From Auxenochlorella pyrenoidosa (lineage: Eukaryota > Chlorophyta > Trebouxiophyceae > Chlorellales > Chlorellaceae), in NCBI GenBank assembly GCA_001430745.1, contig KQ481983.1, positions 2,732,219-2,762,745 on the forward strand: a DNA stretch of 30,527 nucleotides, written 5' to 3'. A program made the position numbers and the translations under genes. Shown piece after piece: positions 20,174 through 29,667 of this stretch. The first letter of the stretch is position 1. Every line of letters begins with the position of its first letter. Under the pieces are notes generated by a model that was not told where the DNA came from, searched no databases, and saw nothing but the letters and a program-made list of their open reading frames with translations.

Positions 20174-23017
20174 CTACTCCTGCTTCCGCTGCACCTTGCG
20201 GCGCACATAGCGCGCCACGTGGGCCGTCGCGTCGCGCTCCCGCAGCAGGCCCTCCAGGATCAGCACCTGCGCGTCCTGCTGCGCTGGCGGCAGCAGCTCG
20301 AAGAACAGCGAAAAGTCCTGCAGCGGGTGAGGGCCGCAGGGGTCCAGCGTTTTGAGCTACAGCCAGGCAGGAGTGCATGATCAGCTTTTTTAAAGCGTGC
20401 GCACATGACCTGGCTGTTGTGTACATTCAAGGCTCTGCTCGGCTTGAGCAGGCGCCCTCTGGTGTGCAGGCCGCAGCAATCCCTGCCTTTCCATCCCTGT
20501 CCAGCCACTGCCCCTCCCTGCGCTGCAACCCACCGCGCTCAGGCCGGGCTCCACTCCCATCAGCCCCAGAGTGTGCAGCACAGCCCTCATCTGCTCAGAG
20601 GGCCGCCGCTGGTCATCAGCCTCCAGCGCTGCAGCCAGCTTGGCGGCCGCCTGCTGTGCTGCATCTGCTGACGTGCTGCCGCCACTGCCTTTGCTAACAG
20701 AAGGGGCTGGGGGTGGTGGTGCAGGCTGCATGGTCGGCTGCCCTGTCGGAACCTGCTGGTCGCCTGCGCCGCCCTCGCCTGCCTGCAAGCTGTCAGCAGC
20801 CTTGGCATGCTGCTGCTCTGCGGGTAACGGCCCTGGTTCTGGCCGTGGTGGCTGCAGGCCTGCACCGCTGCTGCCACGCTCCAGCATGCGCCGCTTGGCT
20901 GCAGGCTCCGGCCCCATGTGGCCGCTTTCGCCGCCATCACCGTCGGTGCCCTGCTCTCCACTGGCTGTCTCGGCAGCGGCTGCTTGGACGCCAGCTGCCG
21001 ACGGTGCGGCACCCTGCTGCCCCGAGAGCTGAGTGACAGAAGGCAGCTCAGTCTCGCTCATCCGCAGCCCCAAGAGCTCCGCTGCCGCCTCTGCTGCACC
21101 CAGCTGCTCCGCCTGCGACACCGTGTCGCCATGCAGAGAGGCCGCGCCCGGGCTGGCTGCAATGTGGGACACAAGCGAGGCCGCCACCTGCACCACGCTG
21201 CCCTGCCGTCCCTGGTATCGCAGCTGCAACACGTCGCCGGGCCGTGCACCCAGCAGGTCGAGCAGGGGCCGCAGGGCACCAGGCTGCTCACATGCACAAG
21301 CCAAGGAGGCAGGCAACTATGGTGAGGAGATTAAACCGCAGTGCAGTGGCGCCCGGCGTGGTTGGAACAAGTCAGCTGCATGATCACACCTGTGGCAGCG
21401 CTCCCTCCTCCTCCCAGGATGCGCGACTGCCCACACGCAAGCCTTCTCACCACAATGGGCAGGCCGTCACGCCCGGGCGTGCCAAACGAGAGCTCAAACA
21501 CGCGCTGCTCGCCGCTGCCAGGGTCCGCTGCTGTTGCCTGGAGGCGCAAATCTGCCCAGGGAAAGTCGCGTGCTCCCTCTTGCCCGTCGTCATCTGCTGC
21601 CGCGCGGAACGCCTGGCTCAGTGCCTCGGCTGCATGGAGGGCATGCCGGAAGGAGGGTGGGGCTGGCGATCACCAGTGTGTACGCTGCCCCAAGCAGCTT
21701 TCAACCAGCAGCAGCAGCAGCTGTGGGAGGGGAAAAGGCAGCAGTCCAGCCGCATCTGTGCATCCCAGGAGCAGGTGCCCTTGCAGGGGGGCGATGGCAT
21801 GCATGTAGCTTACACTTGAGGTAGACTCGGCACTCCCGCAGCTTTGCGGCTGTGAGGTCCACCCACACACAGCCTGCCTGCAGTGCCGCAGCCCTGGTCG
21901 AGCGCGCGCCCAACTGCGGCACCTGCACTCATAGTTCGTGGCAGGGGCTACGGCTGGAGTTGTGCACGCAACTAGCAAGGCCAGGAGGGTCGGTGGGCAC
22001 AACCAAGGACAAAACGATGCTGCGAGCTCCTAGAGGCTGCATCTCTCTGGCTTTCAAGCACAGCCCAGACTTCCCAGCCCGCCCTCTTGCCTTGCCAGCT
22101 GTCACGGCCTGGCGGTGCTCTGCCCGGAAGGTGGGAGGTGGAAGCAGCTCCCGTTTGATGAGGTCGCTGAGCTCAGAGAAGCTGCCCAGGGGAGCCAGCA
22201 CAGCGCACAGCGCCTCATCAGCGAGGTACCCCGCCGCAGGGAAGTTGAAGCGGGCCTGTGGGTGGGCCAAAGAGGAAACAACAAAGCAGGACGATTGGAG
22301 ACGCCGGTGCACCGGGCTGGCATGCTCCCAAAGCAGGTTGCCAGGTTTCCACAACCAGCGCAACTGCCCTGCTTTGCGGTACCCTCTCTGAACAACCAGG
22401 TGCACATGACAGCCGGCCAGCAGCCTGCGTGCCACCGCACATTCTGCTTGGTCACGCCGCAGATGCCCCGCAGAGCGCGCCACGTGTTGGCAATATCGTA
22501 TGCCAGCGCTGCATGCTCCCGCTTTTCATACACTGGCAGCCACTGGCAGTGCATGTTGCCAGTGGTCTTGGCGGGGGCCTGGATCTGCAGCACATGGCAG
22601 CAGAGCGGAGTGCAGCACCTTGGCAACGAAGTTTGGGAAAGGGGGAACAAGGCAGCACCACCCGCCACAATGAGCGATCAAGCCCTCAGCACGCTGCACA
22701 GGTGTGCAGGTCTCACCTGCGCAACAAACCAGGGTGCCCATTTCTGGTGCACCTGCACGCCCACTGTTTTGCCCAGCGACAAGGTGGCAGTTCGCTGCAC
22801 ACTTGTGAATCTGGAGTTTGCAACGGCGTCGTCAGCGGTGCCACCGCCGGCAGGTATGCAGGGCGAGGTGGGCGTCGCTGAAACTTCAGCGTAGGGCGGT
22901 CCCTGCAGCAGATAGTGTGGCTAAAAGTGGGACACTATGCGCCGACCGTCCTGTTCTTGGGGACTTCCATTTTTCCACGGGAAAGGCGCTCACCGCTGCC
23001 GGCTCTTCTGCCGCCAT
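20174..23017 (-). CDS. Gene W: AP2-domain protein, 579 residues
   Basis: Probable nuclear DNA-binding regulator. Eight exons in phase: 22994-23017, 22717-22902, 22441-22584, 22091-22255, 21814-21922, 21451-21629, 20534-21283 and 20174-20356. The start MAAEEPAA is followed by a good GTGAGC donor. Residues about 54-127 form an AP2/ERF-like domain: VGVQVHQKWAPWFVAQIQ (strands), EKREHAALAYDIANTWRALRG (helix) and FNFPAAGY (end), matching the known pattern ..EEAARAYD..A...RG....NFP..Y. Downstream, VWVDLTAAKLRECRVYLKS, FELSFGTPGRDGLPIV and ARPGDVLQLRYQG faintly recall a B3 domain, which is speculative. Then come a Pro/Gln/Ala linker with KRRMLERG as a likely nuclear signal and a helical C-terminus (MRAVLHTLGLMGVEPGL, then LLRERDATAHVARYVRRKVQRK). 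Intron 4 uses an AAG|GCAAGA (GC) donor. The C-terminal plan resembles gene U. Confidence 0.8.
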
Positions 23018-23366
23018 CAGCTGTCCTGTGCGCCAATAATAGGCGGTTTGCACGCTCCGCAACCGGCTCCCAAGCGCCGCCCCAAAGCTAGTCCTGCCCA
23101 GTGGTGAGCGCTGGCTGTCGCCTGTAGCCTGTTCGGTAGGAGACCAAATGAAGATCCGAGTGAAAGGCCAAAGAGGGCGGAAAAATGGGTTCCCATGAAC
23201 CATGTCGTGAATGGGTGCTGCTGAACCAACCGAGCCTCTGCGCCTTCACGTCCTCACATCCCTGGACCCCCGTCAGGTTGCGTTATTTGGTAGTGGCAAA
23301 GATGCATGCCATACTTGCACATACTTCAACAAGAAGTGCCAACATGGCATAACAAAGTGAACTGCA
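23018..23366. other. Spacer between tandem genes U and W
   Basis: 350 bp holding the W promoter/leader and the U 3' end. No TATA box, TGTAA or coding frame was identified with confidence. Confidence 0.4.
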
Positions 23367-26300
23367 TCAGCTGCTGAGCCGCTGCTCAATCCAGCGGGTC
23401 ATGATGCCGCCTGCGTCAGACGGAGCTGTGGCTGCCAATTGCTCAAGCAGCACCTGCAGCGCCGCAAATCCCATTTGCTGCCGCTCCTTGGGCAGTCTTG
23501 CATACACATCAATGTAGTCCTGCAAGAGGTGAAAGAGTTGCAAGGCAAGCAATTGTGGTCGCTTGTCGCACTCTCCAAGCCGGCTGGTGTGCACCAACAG
23601 GCAGGGCATGCAGCAACCCAGCAAGCTCCATCTGCATCGCCAGCACAAACACCGCGGTACTCACCGCCCAAATCTCTGGCTCCAGGCCCAGCAGCTGCAG
23701 CACCCTTATCATCGCCTGCATCTGCTTGCGCAGCTGCTGCCCCTCTTGCGCATGCTCCAAGGCTGCCAAGTGGCCGACAGCCTCCTGCAGCCTCTGCTGC
23801 TGCGGCTGCCAGGCCAGCCCCTCCTTCACATCCACAGGCGGCTCCTGCTGCAAGTGAGCGGCCGGCTGGGCCGAGCCCGATGCTGCGTGCGGCTCGCCAG
23901 CAAAGCTGCCTGCCACGTCGGCCTGCTGCCGCTTTGCTGGAGGCTCGCTGCCTGGCGGTGCCCCCTCTGCCAGTCGCTTGCTGCTGCCCGCCCCGGGCCC
24001 CTGCTGCTGCGCTTGGCTGCGCGACCCCGCACCTGCTGGCCTGCCGGCGCTGGATGCTGCCGGCTCGGCTGCTGCGCTGCCCCTTCCCTGCGCTGCCGGC
24101 TCCCCCTTCACCCGCGCACCCTGCAGGCTGCTCATCGAGGTGCCGCACCGCTGCTGGGCCAGCGCTTTGACCGCAGGAAAGTCGCTGCAGGCGCGCACAG
24201 CGGCCACCACATCGCTATCTGCAGCAGAATGGGCCGAGCCAAAGAGAGAGGTGATGCCATGGGCCAAGAGACAAACAGGCAGGCCGGCAGGCATTCAGGC
24301 GGGCAGATGGGTGGATGCACAGGCCCGCAGGAGGAGCAAGCAGATGGCCAAGCACCCACACATGCCCAAGCCTCACCATACTGCCCAAGTGGCAGGTTGA
24401 GCTTGTTTTTGGATTCTACAGGAAAGGGCGCAGTACAGAGGCTAGGTAGCAGTGCAGACAAGAGGCAAGCGGCAGGCAATGCGGTGGCAAAGCCAGGATA
24501 CGGCAGGGCATGAAGAGCAAAGACATAGCGACTAGACACAGGTGGCTGCAGCTCGCACACCCTCAAGGGCCTTGCGCTGGCCGACCGGCAGCTCACCTGC
24601 CGCGGCAGGCCCCAGCTTCCACAAAGCAACAAAATCCTCTGCCTGCGCGGCTGCCAGCGTGGTGGGGTAGCGGCCCAGGTAGTACTCGGTGCCGGCAAGG
24701 GTGATGCGGCCGCGCAGGTCGCCCGTGCTCATGCGCTTCAGCCCGCGCGCCGTGGCCCTGGCGTCCCCCACAGGCTGCGCCGCTTGAGCTGTTCCAGCGG
24801 AGCTTGCTGGGTGCGCGCCCTGCCCCACGCTGCTTGGGCGCTCGATACTGCCAGCAGGGCGCGTGCGGGGGGCGGACGCCGCGCCAGCTGCCCGCCCCAC
24901 CGAGCTCTCCCTCCCCTGACCAGACTGTCTGCGCTGACGGGTTGGCATCCACTGGTGCTCGCCGGCATGCTGCACATGAGATGGAGAGAGAGACGGATGC
25001 TTCATGGAGAACAGAGGGTCCCAAACAAGGCCAGGAAGGGTCATGTGCTGGTGCTAGCGGAAGCACGCAAGCACTCTCGCCGTGCGCCAGGGAGACGACG
25101 TGCTGCACGCCCCTCATGAGCACTGCAAACCCCCACCACCTCACCTGCTCCGGCAAGTACTCAGGGTCGGAGTCGCTGGTCTCTGGCAGCTCCTCCTCGG
25201 TGTGGCTGCCGCTGCTGAGCTCTGCCTCCTCGGTGCCGTCGTCGCCTGCAGGCATCGGCGGCCTGCGATTGGAGTGCGCGCAGCGCTGCCGGCCCGAGCT
25301 GCTGGGCTGGCGGCCGCCGCTGCACAGGGCAGCCTCCTCAGTTGCGGGGCCGTCAGATCCAGACCCCACGCCACCCGGCAGGTCGGCTCCTGCTGCGGCT
25401 GCTGGTGCTGCTGCTGCCGGTGCTGCCGCGGCAGTTCCTGCTGATGCGCCCATTCTGGTGTCAGCCAATGCTGGCCCGCCCGATGCTGGGACGGCTGCGT
25501 GCGTGGCATCACTGGCGCCTTCAGAAAGAAGGCTGGCCCTGGCGCCACCGCCATGACGTAGCCTGAACGCCTTCATCTCAGCTTGCTTCTGCTTCCGCAT
25601 TGCAGGCATTTCGAACTGCAGGCAGCAGTGCGAACAGACAAGAAGCAGCGAGGTTGAAATCGGAGCGAACGTGGCATGCCAACAGGGGCCAGAACGCAAG
25701 CCTGGCATGCCATGGCGGCAGAAAGAGAGGGAGAGCCTGAAGTGCGAGATTCCTTGGATTTCTGTCGCTGTATGCTTACCGGCCGTTTGGAGACTGCGCG
25801 CAGCTGCGCTTCAACTGCACGCGCACGCTGCAGCAGCACGTCATGCTCAGCAGCAGGCCCGTTGCGGCCCGTCTGCTGCTGCCGTTCCTGCAAAAAGCCA
25901 GCGACAACGGGCAATCTCAGTGCATCCTTCAGCTGGCTTGATCCCGTTCTGCTAACTTGAATGCCAGTGCGCTGCAGGGCAGACACACAGGCCCGCAAGG
26001 GACCTCGCCCTCGCCAGCCCCCCACCCCAGGCCCAAGCTCTGGCAGCAAGGCAGGGGCTGTGGCTCCCACCTGGATCATTTCGGCAAGGCCCTGCAACAG
26101 GCGCTTTCGCAGCGAGGCCGGCACATTCTTGGGGTACCAGTTTGGTGTGAGGAAGCCTGCAGTGACAGCACCACAGCAACAGGCGCCATATACCCTCCAG
26201 CAGTGGGACTCGTGCGGAGACCACCACCCAGGCATGCGACTCGAACATGGCAACCCGCTGCATCCAGTCCCCAACCCCGCCCCACCCTGCAGAGCCGTTG

Positions 26301-27749
26301 GCTGTGAAGAAGTGAGTGCATGCAGTACACAGCCTGCCCTGACCTGGGAAGCAGTGTGGCGTGCCCTCAAACAGGTCCTGCAGGTGCGAGCTGTATCCCC
26401 GAAGCCGCATCACAGCTTGTGGGTCTATCTCTGCTGAACAAAATAAAGAGGGAGGAGGCAGCATGTAGCAGTTGAGAACAGAGAGCTTCTCTGCGCCAAA
26501 CCAGCGTACCTGGCCGCTGTTCTCGCTGTCCTGCATGCAGTTCCCACCTGGCGGCAGGTTGGCCACAAAGTAGATGGCGTTGGTGCACATGTACGCGGCG
26601 CCATCGCAGGCGTTGTCCTGCTGTGGGACCTGCAGGTTGGGGACGCAGCCAGGGCCGGCTTGCGCCAGGCCGATGGCTGCGCTTCCAGGTCGCTGAAGCG
26701 GCGGTGCAACACGAAAATGCCAACAGCTTCCATGCACTCACGCTGACTGGCACAGCTGGCAGGCTCTCCTCTGTGAGCTCCAATAGCGTAGCACCTTGCT
26801 GCACCAGCAAGAAGGCGTGCAGGTTGAGCTCAGTCTTAGTACAGCTGCGCAGCAAACTAGGCGCTACCAGCAGGGCAAAGCCACACAGCAAGCCCAATGA
26901 GGGCAGCGACAGCCACAAGCACCTGCTGTGTCATGCGCTGCAGGAACGCTCGCAGCGATCCAAGATTTGGTCGGTGGCCCTGGCCCTTGGCATGCAGGGA
27001 ATCCAGATGCAAGATGCATGGTCGGCCGCCAGCGCCGCTATCCCCCGCCGGGCCGCCATTGTCCTCTGCTGCGACCGCAGCTGGCTGCCCACCAAGCTGA
27101 CATACTATGAGCAGGGAGGCATGGGTGGCATCGACCAGCGGCAGCAGCAAGAACTGCTTGCCCAAGAGTTTGTGCGACTGCAGAGCAGGTGAAAGACAGA
27201 GTGTGTGGGCAGCTCGTAAACAATGTTCTAAAGGGAACAGACAGGCCGTTCACTGCTGCATAATCAAACCATAAAGCACTTAATACACCAGCAGCATTTA
27301 CGGATCACGTTGACCGCAGTGGCTCACCTGACACCAGGCCTCCAAGTTTGGGAAGGCCTGCGCTGGTGTCGACGAGGGTGGTCCTAGCAGCAGCAAGCAG
27401 AGCTCGCGCAGCAGGCCGGGTGCAAGGACCAGGCAGCGCTCCAAGTGCTGGCCCACACCTTCTGCTTGCATAAGAGCTGGATATACCACACTACACAGCA
27501 GAGGCGGCAACGTCTGATGGAAATCAGGGATCGATAGCTGCAGGCATCATAGTGAGGCGTTTCTGCGCTGAGCCTGCCGGATGCACCAGGTCCGCAGCAG
27601 CAAGGGGCGCTGTTGGCTGCTGCACACCTGAAAAAGGCATCCACTATGTGCACCGTGAAAGCGCTGCCGGACAGCAAACTGTCCAGGTCTTCAACAGAGA
27701 TGGGGAGAGGCGCCTGTGCTGCGTCGGCAGCATTGGGAGCGGCGGCCAT
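23367..27749 (-). CDS. Gene U: Ulp/SENP (C48) SUMO-protease-like domain fused to an AP2-like domain, 862 residues
   Basis: Thirteen exons in phase: 27628-27749, 27328-27490, 26923-27177, 26742-26834, 26548-26629, 26344-26433, 26071-26156, 25780-25887, 25145-25615, 24597-24969, 24377-24415, 23665-24218 and 23367-23519. The N-terminal 297 residues follow the Ulp2/SENP plan: ISVEDLDSLLSGSAF..VDAFF, LLLPLVDATHASLLIV (His114), PCILHLDSL (Asp154), VPQQDNACDGAAYMC, and NWYPKNVPASLRKRLLQGL. Such enzymes cleave SUMO from proteins. Here the usual D-C-G reads C-D-G-A. Residues about 575-628 (RGRITLAGTEYYLGRY, AQAEDFVALWKLG, NKLNLPLGQYD) resemble an AP2 domain. A Pro/Ala linker with PPAKRQQ and a helical C-terminus follow, as in gene W. 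No TGTAA lies between the halves, but two separate genes, with a start near 25608, cannot be excluded. Confidence 0.68.
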
Positions 27750-28285
27750 GACCTGGCGAGCAGCGCCCGGCGCCGCTGCCCGTCGAGATAGTGCTGATTG
27801 GCTGAACTGCTCCCCGCGCAAGGAGAAAGCGTCTCGTCCTTTGGGCGGCCTTGGCTTTGTCTAGCAAAGCGGCTTGGAGACGTCTTTGCCGCTAGGTACC
27901 AAAGAAATGCTGCGAGGAACAAGATGTCCGCAGTTGAGGCCTGCAACGCGCCATTCACGACAAGCTGCTCTGCCTGCTGTCGACCCAAAGCTTGGACGTC
28001 GACGTCAACATGGCAGCCTGGTCCCTCCCGGTGGGAGGGCAGGATTGCTGTACTTTCACTTCGCTTGATCAACGTATCCATTGAGATTGAATGATGCTCA
28101 CACATCAAGATGTGAAGCATGGTGAAGTGCATGGTTCGGTCCAACTGCCTCTCAAGAAAATGCTTGCAAACCATTCCTTGCTCCTTCGCTGAAAGGCATC
28201 ATGGGGCTTACCTTAGCAACGCAATCGTCAACATGTGGCCCTCACTTGTAATGTGTCAGTTTAGATGGCGACGTTACAGACGCAG
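27750..28285. other. Upstream region of gene U
   Basis: Lower-GC non-coding sequence. Open frames exist on both strands, but none has the third-position GC bias of real exons here. A plus-strand TGTAA at 28247-28251 and a minus-strand TGTAA at 28274-28278 suggest that transcripts may converge near 28.26 kb. Confidence 0.35.
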
Positions 28286-28500
28286 CTAGAGATGGCCCAT
28301 GTGGGTGCCCGGCCGCATGGCCCAGGTGCCGCACTGGCCATGGTTGAACACGCAGGCTGGGATACCAAAGCAGTTGACATGCAGCCCGATGTTGTCTGCC
28401 TCGAGCTCGTTGCCTGCCCAAGCCAGGGTGCCAAGCTCTGGCGGGCGACCCGCGGCAGACAGCGACCACCTTCACCGCTCGCCAGCGCTTGTCAAAAAAG
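28286..28500 (-). CDS. Possible terminal exon(s) of an unrecognised minus-strand gene
   Basis: On the minus strand a frame reads SGGERFFDKRWRAVK, then possibly after an intron LGTLAWAGNELEADN, GLHVNCFGIPACVFNHGQC and GTWAMRPGTHMGHL, with stop TAG at 28286-28288. The second part has about 79 percent G/C in third positions, like the real exons here, and four Cys within about 20 residues. A minus-strand TGTAA follows 8 bases after the stop, which is unusually close. Upstream, around 28606-28890, another minus frame (RQLVRHTHGSVGALCQ..., LERSALLILVCHEFLAGLV) also has coding-like base use, but I could not join it in phase. No family is recognised. The opposite strand is also open, so this is tentative. 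Confidence 0.28.
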
Positions 28501-29667
28501 CGCTCGCCGCCACTGGCTCTTCCTTGCCTTCCCTTCCCAAAGGTCCGGCAGTATGCACGTGACCTTAAGTGGCAAGGTGCTGCAGGACCAGCAGGGGCTG
28601 CAGGCCTAATTGAAACCTGCAGAGGCAGTGGGACGCAGGGCGACCAGGCCAGCCAGGAACTCGTGGCACACCAGGATGAGCAAAGCGGACCGCTCCAGGG
28701 CTGTGCAGAGGCGAGGCCGCCAGCTGGCCGCGACCACCTTGGCATTGCCGGCGATTGCATGCCGAGCGTCCGACGAGCTCCAGGCTCCGGCAAGCGCCGG
28801 CTGGCAGAGGGCGCCCACGCTGCCGTGGGTGTGGCGGACGAGCTGGCGACGGTGCGGGAGCAGCAGGCATTGGCAGAGCGCAGCTGGCAGCGACGACGCA
28901 GTTGGGGAGCTTTCTTGAGGGAGGGAGGTCAGTTTGTGGTGCGAATGCACCTTCAAAACGTCAACTGCAGCACAGTAGATAACTTGCCAATCAGTCTTTC
29001 AAAAGGAAGGAAAACACAACTCGACATCCTGGAGCGGCCCGACACGCTGAGGGCGGCGTCCACGGCATCGCCGTGCGTCGCAGCCAACTGGCTTGTTCTG
29101 ACATCTGACCCATACCACTTGAGCATTGCAAGGTGTGATTTCAACGCCAAACAGTCGCTGCGCCGGCCAGGGGGAGACTTGAGGTTCAGGGCGCGCACAG
29201 CCGACGCTGACGCTTACTTGCTGTCCCTTGAAGTTTCCTGCGCGTGCAAATTGTTGTGACGCAGTCCCGCGCTCGCCCGTGCAGAACGCTCGGCCAATTC
29301 GTTCGAGGAAACCGCGGTCGCGCTCATAAGCGAAAGGCCGCGCTGGCAGGAGCGGGTGAGCGCCAATTGATGATTGCTGGGGGCGGACGGTCCGTGAAAG
29401 CGACATGCCAGCAGCACTGCACAGCTCGCCGCTGTCGGCCTCGTGCCGTTTCTGCGGTGCATCCTGAGGCGGCGCTGCCACGGCATACATCGTTGTTTGC
29501 TGACTGGTGCCACGCCTAGTGCTGTCAAGTGGGAACAGCAAAGGCACTCCTGTTATGGTGTCCCTGCATTCAGCCACTGTAGCCTCCAGTGCCCTTGTTT
29601 TGACCAATATGCAAAGTCTGCTACAAATCCCACTGCAGTTGTGCACCCTGGTGCGTCAACCGCCGCC
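28501..29667. other. Mostly unassigned region between 28.5 and 29.67 kb
   Basis: Overlapping open frames occur on both strands up to about 29.25 kb (a plus frame of some 250 codons without an ATG, and minus frames discussed at 28286). The part after 29.26 kb is AT-richer and shows nothing coding. It should contain the promoter of the plus-strand gene starting at 29668. Confidence 0.3.

Noticed and set aside
21284..21923. Definite B3 DNA-binding domain in gene W (RAV-like AP2+B3)
   Set aside because: Only short fragments such as RPGDVLQL recall B3. The similarity is too weak to call without a profile search.
27644..28174. Minus-strand open frame overlapping the start of gene U
   Set aside because: Overlaps gene U exon 1 in another frame, while that exon matches the Ulp N-terminal pattern. 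The upstream part has poor codon bias.
28489..29259. Plus-strand open frame of about 256 codons
   Set aside because: The frame lacks an ATG at its start, the second half has low third-position GC, and no domain is visible. It remains possible but is not supported.
28999..29646. Minus-strand open frame of about 215 codons
   Set aside because: Lower-GC sequence with no coding bias, domain or convincing start; probably chance.
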